Shown one piece after another: positions 1 to 8,209 of a stretch of DNA of 11,056 nucleotides. A program made the position numbers and the translations under genes. This stretch comes from Actinomycetes bacterium (GTDB lineage Bacteria; Actinomycetota; Acidimicrobiia; Acidimicrobiales; RAAP-2): the NCBI GenBank assembly GCA_021805305.1, contig JAJZFO010000058.1, positions 1-11,056 of the forward strand, given 5' to 3'. Every line of letters begins with the position of its first letter. Positions within the stretch are counted from its first letter, which is position 1. The notes beneath the pieces are model-generated. The model was given only the letters and a program-made list of their open reading frames with translations, had not been told where the DNA came from and searched no databases.

Positions 1-2154
1 TCAGGAATGCGGACGGTAGATCCGTTCGGTGTAGTCCTCGAGCATGCGCGCCGACGAGTACTGGGGGGCCAGACTGCGCAGCGAGGCGCGGATGCGCGCG
101 AGCCACACCACCGGGATGCCGTGGGAGTCGCGCGCGAAGAACATGGGCTTGACTTCCTTCTCCAGTAGGTCGTAGAGGGCGTGGGCGTCGCGCTCGTCCT
201 GGGCGTGGGGGTCGTCCAGTGTGCTGCCGTCAATCGCCCAGCCGTTCTGGCCGTTGTAGCCCTCGCTCCACCACCCGTCGAGCACGCTCAGGTTGAGCCC
301 ACCGTTCATCGCGGCCTTCATGCCGCTCGTGCCACTGGCCTCCATGGGCGGTCGCGGTAAATTCAGCCAGACGTCGCAGCCCGCCACCAGCGACGGGGCG
401 ACGCGCATGTCGTAGTCCTCGAGGAAGATGACCCGGTTCGGCAAGTCCATCGAACGCTGCACGCTGAACATGTTCTTGGCCACGGTCTTGGCCTCGTTGT
501 CGAGCGGGTGCGCCTTGCCCGCGATGATGAACTGCGCACCCTGTTCGTGGTCCACGATGGCGCGCAGGCGGTCCACGTCGCGAAAGAGCAGGTCGAGTCG
601 CTTGTAGGTGGCGAGTCGCCGCGCGAAGCCCACCGTCAGGTTCATCGGATCGAAGGCCTCGAGCCCCGAGACCGCGAGGCCGACGTCCTCGCCGCGGGCC
701 AATCGGTCCACGACGATACGGTTGCGAATCATCTCGACGAGGGCCAGACGCATCTGGCAGCGCGCGTTCCAGAGGTCGATGTCGGAGATCTCGTCGACGT
801 GACTCCACAGCGCCGGATCGTTCGCGTGTCGCTCCCAGTCGTGTCCGAGGACCAGCGAGAGCAGTTGGCGCATCGTCGGGTTCATCCACGTGGGAAGGTG
901 TACACCGTTCGTCACGTAGGTGATGGGCACCTCGGACTCCGAGTGGTGCGGGAACAGGGGATTCCACATGCCGCGCGCGACTTCGCCGTGTCGACGCGAG
1001 ACGGCGTTGGTGGAGCGCGAACACTTGATGGCCAGGGGTGAGAATCCCATGGGTTCGCTCGTCGAGCCCTCGTCGATCCGGGTGAGGGCCGCGAGCTCGT
1101 CGCGCGCGATGCCCATCTCGTCGACCGACTGACCGAGCACGCGAAAGAACTCCTCCGAGGAGTACGTCTCGTTACCCGCCGGCACCGGGGTGTGCGTCGT
1201 GAAGGCGAAGCGGTCGCGTCCCTGGGCGAGCAGGGTCGTTAACGCCGGGCGGTCCCCCGAGAGTTCGGCGGCGGTCTGCGCGGCGATCTCGAGTGAGGCG
1301 AGGGCCGGGTGACCCTCGTTCATGTGAAAGAGGCCCGGACGGATGCCCATGGCGTCGAGTGCGCGCACGCCGCCGATGCCCAAGAGGGCGTACTGGGCCA
1401 GGCGGATGTCGTGGCTGCCCTCGTAGAGGCGGGCCGTCACCCAGCGTTCGAGCGGCGCGTTCTCTGGGAGCTCGGCGTCCAGGAGGAAGAGCGTGGTGCG
1501 ACCGACGTTGACGCGCCAGACCTGGGCGGAGAGCTCGGAGTCCCACACCGGGACCTTGACCTTGATCGGGAGGCCGTCTTCGCCGCGCACGCGCACGATG
1601 GGGAGCTGTCCGGTGTTGGCCTCGATCCAGTACTCGTGCTGCCAGCCCGACAGGTCCATGCGCTGGTGCAGGTAACCGCGACGATAGAGCAGCCCCACGC
1701 CCACGACGTCGAGGGCCTGGTCCGAGGTCTCCTTGAGGTAATCCCCCGCCAGGACGCCCAGTCCCCCCGAGTACACCGGCAGCGACTGGTGCACGGCGAA
1801 CTCCGCGCAGAAGAAGGCCACGGGTCCACTCGGGAGTACTCGCGTGGTCGGTCGGGCCAGGTCGGCCTCCATGAGTTGGGCGACTTGGTGGAGGCGTTCG
1901 AGGTAGGCCCGGTCGGTCGCCGTTCGCAGGAGGTCGCGTTCGGGCAGGTTCAACAAGAACCGCACCGGGTTCTCGCCCGCCAGCTTAAAGCGGTGGTCGT
2001 CGATGGACGTGAAGAGCTCCACCCCGCCCGGCGTCCAACTCCAAAGGTAGTTGTAGGAGATCCACGCGAGGTCCTCTAGGGGTTCGGGGAGACGGCGGGC
2101 CAGTCGGTCGACGGCGCGACGCAGGTCGCGCGTCCCATCAAAACGCTTTGTCAT
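1..2154 (-). CDS. glgP: Alpha-glucan (glycogen/maltodextrin) phosphorylase, short form, GT35
   Basis: This is a PLP-dependent phosphorylase expected to release glucose-1-phosphate from non-reducing ends of cytoplasmic alpha-1,4-glucan. The 717-residue protein starts with a DUF3417-like segment (about residues 25-105, with NYLWSWTPGG at 35-44). The GT35 core follows: SLPVYSGGLGVLAGDYLK (124-141), NEGH (279-282), THTP with His321, GFARRLATYKR (509-519), and the PLP-attachment motif EASGTSGMKAAMN (605-617), in which Lys613 should bind the cofactor. This fits the known phosphorylase signature E-A-[SC]-G-x-[GS]-x-M-K-x2-[LM]-N. The protein stops soon after the core (DYTERIYRPHS) and lacks the roughly 130-residue C-terminal tail of the first phosphorylase in this operon. 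The TGA stop occupies the first three bases of the window, so the gene is complete. It is the last of four co-directional genes, 22 nt after the GH57 gene. The ATG has no obvious Shine-Dalgarno. The family call is very secure; natural substrate length is unknown. Confidence 0.95.
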   Translation of the reverse strand: MTKRFDGTRDLRRAVDRLARRLPEPLEDLAWISYNYLWSWTPGGVELFTSIDDHRFKLAGENPVRFLLNLPERDLLRTATDRAYLERLHQVAQLMEADLARPTTRVLPSGPVAFFCAEFAVHQSLPVYSGGLGVLAGDYLKETSDQALDVVGVGLLYRRGYLHQRMDLSGWQHEYWIEANTGQLPIVRVRGEDGLPIKVKVPVWDSELSAQVWRVNVGRTTLFLLDAELPENAPLERWVTARLYEGSHDIRLAQYALLGIGGVRALDAMGIRPGLFHMNEGHPALASLEIAAQTAAELSGDRPALTTLLAQGRDRFAFTTHTPVPAGNETYSSEEFFRVLGQSVDEMGIARDELAALTRIDEGSTSEPMGFSPLAIKCSRSTNAVSRRHGEVARGMWNPLFPHHSESEVPITYVTNGVHLPTWMNPTMRQLLSLVLGHDWERHANDPALWSHVDEISDIDLWNARCQMRLALVEMIRNRIVVDRLARGEDVGLAVSGLEAFDPMNLTVGFARRLATYKRLDLLFRDVDRLRAIVDHEQGAQFIIAGKAHPLDNEAKTVAKNMFSVQRSMDLPNRVIFLEDYDMRVAPSLVAGCDVWLNLPRPPMEASGTSGMKAAMNGGLNLSVLDGWWSEGYNGQNGWAIDGSTLDDPHAQDERDAHALYDLLEKEVKPMFFARDSHGIPVVWLARIRASLRSLAPQYSSARMLEDYTERIYRPHS

Positions 2155-2176
2155 TCAAGAGAATCTAGTGGTTGGC
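2155..2176 (-). other. Short gap between the GH57 and second phosphorylase genes
   Basis: These 22 nt separate the TAA of the GH57 gene from the ATG of the last gene. On the minus strand the gap ends in AGATTCTCTTGA and has no purine-rich Shine-Dalgarno. It has no room for a convincing terminator or promoter, so co-transcription with the upstream genes is the simplest reading. Confidence 0.6.
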
Positions 2177-4195
2177 TTAGTCGGCCCCGGAGAGATGCTC
2201 ACTATCTGCGAGCCCGACGGCGACCGCGAGCGGGGCCAGCGACGCGCGCGGGCCGCGGGACCGGTCGCGAGCGGCGATCGCCCAGAGCGCGCGTCGAATC
2301 GCCGACTCGCCCACCGGGGTCACGAAACGCGGGGTTGCGGCCAGGGCCAACAGGGTCACCTCGTCGTCGCGGGTCGCGTCACGATGTAGCAGGTCAGAGG
2401 CCAGAAGACTCAGGGCGCCCTCGACGTCGTCCGAGGTGGCCCCCCGCAAGCGCGCCACGGCGACGCGCGCGATGACGTCGCTGCCCAAGCGTTCCAGCTC
2501 CACGCGACGCCACATGGTGTTGTCCGAAATGTCCACGAACAGGCCCATCTCCTCGCGCAAGGTCGTATGCGTCAGGAATGTGAATTTTCGTAGTGTCAGT
2601 TCATTGGTGAGCCCGACGCGCACGCCGTCGTCCTCGCGGCGGCACTCAATCGCCCAGGTGCCGCGCGAGGTGCGCGCGAAGGGACCGCGGGTCGCGAACT
2701 CCGCGGCCGCCCCCGCCGCAATCTGCACCTCGTCGGTGCGCTCACCCTGGCAGGCCCGTTGCCAGAGGGTCTCCCCGGCCACGTCGTAGTGGGCCGATCG
2801 CACCGACGCCAACCGCTGCACGAAGGGCGCCTCGAAATCACGCCCGGTGCTGCGGCGCGTGAGTTCCAGGGCCAGGGCGGCGTAGCGCAGCACGATACCG
2901 GTCTCGATCTCGCCGGGATCGGCGAAGAACCACGCGCAACTGGTGAAGGAGAACATCAGATTGCGGTGCGCCTCGCACACCTCGAGGACGCGACTGCACT
3001 CGTCATCGTTGAGGTCGCGACTCTGGTGTCGCCACACGAAGTCCTGCGCCGACCACTCGCCGGCGATGACCTTGCCGTAGTCGAGCAACGCCGCGTCGGT
3101 GTCGTGCACGTGATGCCCGAGCTCCCAGTCGAGCGCCGACCCCGCGCGCTCGCGCAGCCAGTCGAGTGCGTCGCGCAGGGGCGCGCGCCAGTCCAGGTCG
3201 AAACCGGGTCGCTCTCCCGTGACGCACCCGCACGCCGCGCGCCAACGATCGACGCCGTGCGCGCAGCTCCAGGCCGAGACCTCGTGTAACTGCACCTCGT
3301 TCGTCGGCGTACGCCCGCTCAGCCACTCACCCAGGGTCGTGACCAATTGGTAGGTCTCTTGAAGTCGGCGCGTGGCCCAGGCCACGCCGATGTCGCCGAA
3401 GCGGTGGTGGTGACCGTAGGTCTCGCCGTCGGCGACGATGAGCACCACCCCGTCCTCGTCGCCGAGGCTCGCCTTCATCGTGTCGGCCAGCGCGTCACCG
3501 TCGGCGACGAGGTCGCCGAAGGCGATGCGGTGCGAGAGGTCGTGGTGGCCGAAGACCACGGTCATGCGCGCGCCGCTGGGCAACGCGACGAAGTAGGCCT
3601 GGGAGGTGTCGAGGGTCTCAGCGGTCACCTTCACCCACTTCTGGGCGGGGGCGCGCGTCATCATCGCCTGGTTCGCCATGAGCACCGTGTAGGTGATGCC
3701 GTGCCGCGCCAGGACTTCGAGGGTGGCGACGTCGACCCCCGTCTCGGGTAACCACATGCCCACCGGCGCCTCGCCGTAGCGCGCTCGAAAGTCATCGATG
3801 CCCCACGCGATCAACCGCTCCTGATCGGTCGGCGTGGCCAGGGGCACAATGGCGTGCACCAACGGGGCGGCCATCACCACGCGATTCGCCCCGCGGCTGG
3901 CGGCGCGGACCTGGCGCTGCAGGGCGCGCTCGACGTCGGGGGCGTACTCGGCGAGCCAGTGGTGCAGTGTCGGACCGAGGTCGAAGCTGCTCTGGGTCAG
4001 CGGCTCGACGAGCGACGTGGTGGCGTCGTCGTCGGCCAGGGCCACCGCGATCATCGCGCGGTAGCACTCCTGGGCGATCCGCTCGTTCCAGTCGTGGTAG
4101 GGCCAGGCGCTCCACTCGTGGTTGAACAACCCGGTCCACGGGTCCTCGCGCGGCGGTTGGTAGAAGTGGTAGTGGAAGCCGGCGATGGGCGCCAT
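2177..4195 (-). CDS. GH57 glycoside hydrolase with DUF3536-type C-terminal region, substrate unknown
   Basis: This 672-residue cytoplasmic protein has no signal peptide. Its N-terminal half is a GH57 catalytic domain. HYHFYQPPREDP (8-19) is the family's first conserved region, GMWLPETGVD (146-155) carries the probable nucleophile Glu151, and VADGETYGHHHRFGD (254-268) carries the probable acid Asp256. From about residue 300 it matches what I know of DUF3536 proteins: CAHGVDRWRAACGC (311-324), DWRAPLRDALDWLR (335-348) and LMFSFTSCAWFFAD (413-426). GH57 members act on alpha-glucans as amylases, amylopullulanases, glucanotransferases or branching enzymes, but I know of no proven activity for the DUF3536 subgroup. 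Its place between a transferase/branching fusion and a phosphorylase suggests glycogen trimming or debranching, which is inference. The start is firm: the ATG directly follows the upstream TAG, with GAAGGA 5 nt before it. Translation is probably coupled to the upstream gene. The region after about residue 480 matches nothing I recognise. Confidence 0.9.
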   Translation of the reverse strand: MAPIAGFHYHFYQPPREDPWTGLFNHEWSAWPYHDWNERIAQECYRAMIAVALADDDATTSLVEPLTQSSFDLGPTLHHWLAEYAPDVERALQRQVRAASRGANRVVMAAPLVHAIVPLATPTDQERLIAWGIDDFRARYGEAPVGMWLPETGVDVATLEVLARHGITYTVLMANQAMMTRAPAQKWVKVTAETLDTSQAYFVALPSGARMTVVFGHHDLSHRIAFGDLVADGDALADTMKASLGDEDGVVLIVADGETYGHHHRFGDIGVAWATRRLQETYQLVTTLGEWLSGRTPTNEVQLHEVSAWSCAHGVDRWRAACGCVTGERPGFDLDWRAPLRDALDWLRERAGSALDWELGHHVHDTDAALLDYGKVIAGEWSAQDFVWRHQSRDLNDDECSRVLEVCEAHRNLMFSFTSCAWFFADPGEIETGIVLRYAALALELTRRSTGRDFEAPFVQRLASVRSAHYDVAGETLWQRACQGERTDEVQIAAGAAAEFATRGPFARTSRGTWAIECRREDDGVRVGLTNELTLRKFTFLTHTTLREEMGLFVDISDNTMWRRVELERLGSDVIARVAVARLRGATSDDVEGALSLLASDLLHRDATRDDEVTLLALAATPRFVTPVGESAIRRALWAIAARDRSRGPRASLAPLAVAVGLADSEHLSGAD

Positions 4196-7100
4196 CTAAT
4201 TCCTTCGTTGCAGGACGACGACCGCCAGGGGCGGTAGCGACATGCGCACCACCGTGCCCTCGTGCCCGGCGCCCATCGCCACCACGTGTACCTGGGTCGG
4301 GTACCCGGTGCCGCCGTAGTCGACGTCGTCGGAGTTGACGAGCACGCGCCAGGAACTCGAGGCGGACACCGGGATCTGGTACTCGTCGCGCGGCACGGGG
4401 GTGAAGTTCGCCGCGAACACCAGTTCCTCCTCGCCCTCGCCGCGGCGCCAGATCAGCACGCTCTGCTCGGCGTCGTCGCAGCTGAGCCACGTGAAGTCTT
4501 GACCCCCCGCGTCGTCGAGGTGCAGCGCGCGCTCGGTCGCGTAGAGCTCGTTGCAGCGCTGCGCCCAGCGTCGCACGCCCTCGTGCGCCGGGGAATCGCG
4601 CAGGTGCCAGTCGAGGCTGCGCTCGTGGTGCCACTCCGCGCGCTGGGCGAATTCGCCCCCCATGAAGAGAAGTTTCTTACCCGGCAGACCGTACTGGTAC
4701 CCGAGGAGCAGGCGCAGGTTCGCGAACTCCTGCCAGGCGTCGCCCGACACCTTGCTGAGGAGCGATCCCTTGCCGTGGACGACCTCGTCGTGGCTCAGGG
4801 GCAACATGAATCGTTCGTGGGACGCGTAGATCGCCCGGAAGGTCAGCTCGTTCTGGTGGTACTTGCGGTGGACCGCGTCGCGCGACAGGTAGTCGAGGGT
4901 GTCGTGCATCCAGCCCATGTCCCACTTGAACGTGAAGCCGAGTCCCCCGTCGCTGGTGGCGTGGGTGACCCGGGGCCAGGAGGTCGACTCCTCGGCCACC
5001 ATCATCGCCCCGGGGAACGCGGAGGTCACCGCGTCGTTGCACTGTTGCAAGAAGGAGATGGCGTCGAGGTCCTCGCGGCCACCGTAGCGATTCGGCACCC
5101 ACTGGCCGGGTCCGCGGCTGTAGTCGAGGTAGAGCATGCTCGCCACCGCGTCCACGCGCAGTCCGTCCACGTGGTACTCCTCGAGCCAGAAGCACGCGCT
5201 CGAGATCAAGAAGCTGCGCACTTCGTTGCGGCTGTAGTTGAAGGTCCAACTCTGCCAGTCGGGGTGCACGCGCTGACGCACGTCGGCGTGCTCGTAGAGG
5301 TGCGTGCCGTCGAAGAGTCCCAGCGCGTGCTGGTCCGAGGGAAAGTGCGACGGCACCCAGTCCAGGAGCACGCCCACCCCGTGGGCGTGCAATTCGTCCA
5401 CCAGGAACTTGAACTCGTCGGGCGTCCCGTTGCGTGAGGTCGGCGCGAAGTAGCCCGTGGTCTGGTAGCCCCAGGAGCCGTAGAACGGGTGCTCCATCAC
5501 CGGTAGGAACTGCACGTGGGTGAAGCCCATCTCCACGCAGTAGCCCGGCAGCTGCGCGGCCAACTCGCGGTAGGTGAGGGAACGGTTGCCCTCCTCGGGG
5601 ACGCGTCGCCACGACCCGAGGTGCACCTCGTAGACCGAGACCGGACTGTTGCGTGCGACGTAGTCCGCGCGGCGGCGCAACCACTCCTCGTCACGCCACT
5701 CGTAACGAGAGTGCCAGACGCGCGTGGCGGTGTTCGAGGGCACCTCGAAGTGTCGGCCCACGGGGTCGGCCTTGTCGAACTCGCCCCCGCCCAGGCGCGA
5801 ACGGATCCGGTATTTATACGTCTCGCCCTCCTGGACGCCCGGGACGAATCCCTCCCAGATCCCGGAGCTCTCGCGGGCCACCAGGCCGTGCGAAGAACCG
5901 TTCCAGTCGTTGAAGTCGCCGACCACCGCGACGCGTTCGGCGTTGGGCGCCCAGACCGCGAAGTAGCAGCCCTCGACTCCCTCGGCGATCATCGGGTGAC
6001 ACCCCAGGTGATGGTGCAGTCGGAAGTGGCGCCCCTCGTTAAAGAGGTGTAGGTCCTCGCCCGACAAGAGCGTGACGTCCGAAACGCGCGGCCCGTCGGG
6101 CGCGCCCCCGGCGAAACCTCGTCGATCGCGCAACGGCGCGAGCGCCTCGGCCAGGAAACTGGTCGACGCCAACTCCTCGAGACTCAGGGGCGTCTGCTGG
6201 CTCCAGTTCGGTCGCTCGTCGTAGGTCCCGGGCAGGTTCACCCCCGAGGGGACCTGCAACAGGTCCTCGATCTGCACCATCACCAGGCCCGCCTCGGAGT
6301 CCGCCAACGTCGCGTGCACCGCGTCGAGGACCACCCTCGGGTCGGCGTCGTCGGGGAGGTGCAGCGCGCGCACCAACCGCTGGCGATCGTGTCGTCGTCC
6401 GTCGTGCGCGGGGGCGCTGGCCTCCTCGCTCAGGTGGCCCACCGCCACTCGTTCATCGATGTCAGCCCCGCGCCACCACCCGAGGAAAGTGGCGGTGTCG
6501 TGGGTCCCGAACGAGGCGACCGCGCCGGCCGGCACGGGTTCGAGGGCGTCGTGACCGATCGCGAACTGCGCGACGTACGTGCGGCGCAACCCCTCGTGGG
6601 CCATCGCGTCGCGCAGGTCGCCGTCGACCGTGCCCAGGTCCTCGCCGACCACGTCGCAGCCGAAGCGCAGAGCCTCGATTGCGACGATGGCCAGCAGTTC
6701 GTGAAAGGGCATCTTGACGTAGAGCCCGTCGCGCGCGCTCGCCCCGTCGGGGACCCAGAAGAGTCGCTGCAGTCCCATCACGTGATCGATGCGCACCACC
6801 CCGGCCACGCGCATGTGACAGCGCAGCGCGTCGCGAAACTGCGCGTGCGCGTTCTCGCGCACCCGCGCCGGGTGCAGCGGCGGGGCGCCCCAGGTCTGGC
6901 CGTCGGTGGTGAGGTCGTCGGCGGGGGCCCCGATCGACATCGCCGACACGTACTCGCCCGGGTTCTTCCAGACGTCGTAGCCGTCGGGGTGCACGCCGAT
7001 GGGGATGTCCAGTTGCAGAGTCTGGCCCCGCTGGGCGAGACGTTGCGAGAGTTCGGTCATCTGACCGTCGATAATCCACTGGGCGAACAGGTGGTAACGC

Positions 7101-8209
7101 ACCAGCGTCGGGTCGACGTCGTTCCAGCGAAGGAGCCCGGAGCGGGCCGTCGAGGGCCATTCGCGAAAGTTGCGCCCGAACCTCTCGCCCGCCGCGCGAA
7201 AGCGCGCGTAGTCGTTCACCTCGGGGTGCTCGGTCACGTACGAACGGAGGCCGCTCTCGTAGAGCGCCATGAACTCGGACTGGTTCGCCGCCCAAGCCTG
7301 AATCACCTGCCGCTTCGCCGCGAAGGCGGCGGCCCCGTCGACGTGACCCGCCTGGGACCAGGTCGCGCGCCGCGCCGGCGAATACGTGTCGTGCATCAAT
7401 TGCTGCGCGTCGACCGAGTGGGACAGGAACTCCACCTGATCCAGGGCGATCCATCGGTCGTTCCAAAACCGACGACTCACGGGACGATAGGGACTCGCCT
7501 CGAACTCGTAGGGGCCAAAGGACGCCAGCAGGGGCAGGGTCGACACGACGCTCGCACCCTGGTAGGCGACGAGTCGGGCGAACTCGTCGAGGTCCTCGAC
7601 GTCGCCGCTGCCCCACGAGCGTCGCGAGTGCAGCGAGAAGATGGGCGCCTGCACCGAGTACGCCCGCCAGTCCCGACTGAAGCGGTGCGGAGCACCCCGC
7701 AGGGGCCGCACGATGAGGGTGGACCACACGACGCGGCGGCCCGCGATGACGCAGAGTTGGTGGTAGCCCACGCGCATCGCCGGCAGCGATAACGCCCACG
7801 CCCGGGGCTCGTCGGGGCCCGTCTCGCACATCGTGAGTTCCTCGGTGCGCACCTGCCACGAGGACTCACCCCCGAATTCGAATTCGATGCGACACTCGAC
7901 GCTCGCGAGCCTGCGCGCCATCCGCAGCGCCACGACGGCGCTCACCCCCTCGTCGATGACGTACACGGGTTCGAGTACCCGCTCGACGCGGTCGTGGTGG
8001 TACTGGCGCAGCGCCGCGCGCGCACCCCCCGGTGACGTCAGGTGCTCCATGTCGCCCAGTGCGTTCAACACCGTCACGAGCGCGTCGGCGCTGGCCCGTC
8101 GGGTCTGGCCGCGACCGTCCTCGTACTCCGTTTCGACGCCGCGCGCGTGCGCCAGGTCGAGGAGCGCCGGGGGGATGGGGGGAACCGGGGGGACGCTCAC
8201 GTGGACCAC
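4196..8209 (-). CDS. malQ-glgB: Fused 4-alpha-glucanotransferase (GH77) and 1,4-alpha-glucan branching enzyme (CBM48-GH13)
   Basis: One uninterrupted 1337-residue reading frame joins two enzymes. Residues 1 to about 690 are MalQ-like: a poorly conserved N-terminal region, then a GH77 barrel with YEFEASPYRPVSRRFWND (234-251), DIPIGVHPDGYDVW (401-414), the nucleophile Asp475 in RIDHVMG, the acid Glu523 in GEDLG, and Asp571 in FGTHDTAT. Residues from about 716 onward are a GlgB of the single-CBM48 type: a CBM48 with VWAPNAERVAVVGDFNDWNG (752-771), then the GH13 domain with LLDWVPSHF (948-956), nucleophile Asp1020 in DGLRVDAVASMLY, acid Glu1073 in VAEEST, and Asp1141 in LSHDEVVHGK, ending in a C-terminal beta domain. 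A linker of about 25 residues joins them. The protein should shuffle alpha-1,4 chains and form alpha-1,6 branches in cytoplasmic glycogen. The GTG at 8209 overlaps the upstream gene by 13 nt; an alternative GTG at 8200 gives a GTGA overlap. Neither has a strong ribosome binding site. The N-terminus is proline-rich (PPVPPIPP, residues 7-14). Confidence 0.95.
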   Translation of the reverse strand: MVHVSVPPVPPIPPALLDLAHARGVETEYEDGRGQTRRASADALVTVLNALGDMEHLTSPGGARAALRQYHHDRVERVLEPVYVIDEGVSAVVALRMARRLASVECRIEFEFGGESSWQVRTEELTMCETGPDEPRAWALSLPAMRVGYHQLCVIAGRRVVWSTLIVRPLRGAPHRFSRDWRAYSVQAPIFSLHSRRSWGSGDVEDLDEFARLVAYQGASVVSTLPLLASFGPYEFEASPYRPVSRRFWNDRWIALDQVEFLSHSVDAQQLMHDTYSPARRATWSQAGHVDGAAAFAAKRQVIQAWAANQSEFMALYESGLRSYVTEHPEVNDYARFRAAGERFGRNFREWPSTARSGLLRWNDVDPTLVRYHLFAQWIIDGQMTELSQRLAQRGQTLQLDIPIGVHPDGYDVWKNPGEYVSAMSIGAPADDLTTDGQTWGAPPLHPARVRENAHAQFRDALRCHMRVAGVVRIDHVMGLQRLFWVPDGASARDGLYVKMPFHELLAIVAIEALRFGCDVVGEDLGTVDGDLRDAMAHEGLRRTYVAQFAIGHDALEPVPAGAVASFGTHDTATFLGWWRGADIDERVAVGHLSEEASAPAHDGRRHDRQRLVRALHLPDDADPRVVLDAVHATLADSEAGLVMVQIEDLLQVPSGVNLPGTYDERPNWSQQTPLSLEELASTSFLAEALAPLRDRRGFAGGAPDGPRVSDVTLLSGEDLHLFNEGRHFRLHHHLGCHPMIAEGVEGCYFAVWAPNAERVAVVGDFNDWNGSSHGLVARESSGIWEGFVPGVQEGETYKYRIRSRLGGGEFDKADPVGRHFEVPSNTATRVWHSRYEWRDEEWLRRRADYVARNSPVSVYEVHLGSWRRVPEEGNRSLTYRELAAQLPGYCVEMGFTHVQFLPVMEHPFYGSWGYQTTGYFAPTSRNGTPDEFKFLVDELHAHGVGVLLDWVPSHFPSDQHALGLFDGTHLYEHADVRQRVHPDWQSWTFNYSRNEVRSFLISSACFWLEEYHVDGLRVDAVASMLYLDYSRGPGQWVPNRYGGREDLDAISFLQQCNDAVTSAFPGAMMVAEESTSWPRVTHATSDGGLGFTFKWDMGWMHDTLDYLSRDAVHRKYHQNELTFRAIYASHERFMLPLSHDEVVHGKGSLLSKVSGDAWQEFANLRLLLGYQYGLPGKKLLFMGGEFAQRAEWHHERSLDWHLRDSPAHEGVRRWAQRCNELYATERALHLDDAGGQDFTWLSCDDAEQSVLIWRRGEGEEELVFAANFTPVPRDEYQIPVSASSSWRVLVNSDDVDYGGTGYPTQVHVVAMGAGHEGTVVRMSLPPLAVVVLQRRN
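4201..4206 (-). promoter_or_regulatory. Ribosome binding site of the GH57 gene, inside the fusion gene's last codons
   Basis: On the minus strand GAAGGA is followed by 5 nt (ATTAG) and then the ATG of the GH57 gene. The site is embedded in the last codons of the malQ-glgB fusion, whose TAG stop touches the ATG. This arrangement allows the same ribosome to terminate and restart. Confidence 0.7.

Noticed and set aside
6314..7792. A 492-codon open frame on the plus strand inside the fusion gene, and a similar 391-codon one at 4262-5437
   Set aside because: Both are antisense to a gene with clear family motifs along its whole length. High GC removes stop codons from opposing frames, and the translations are rich in V, H, R and G with no recognisable domain.
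6462..7859. A 465-codon minus-strand frame overlapping the MalQ half
   Set aside because: It is an alternative frame of the real gene, with an arginine/proline-rich composition typical of GC-rich shadow frames.
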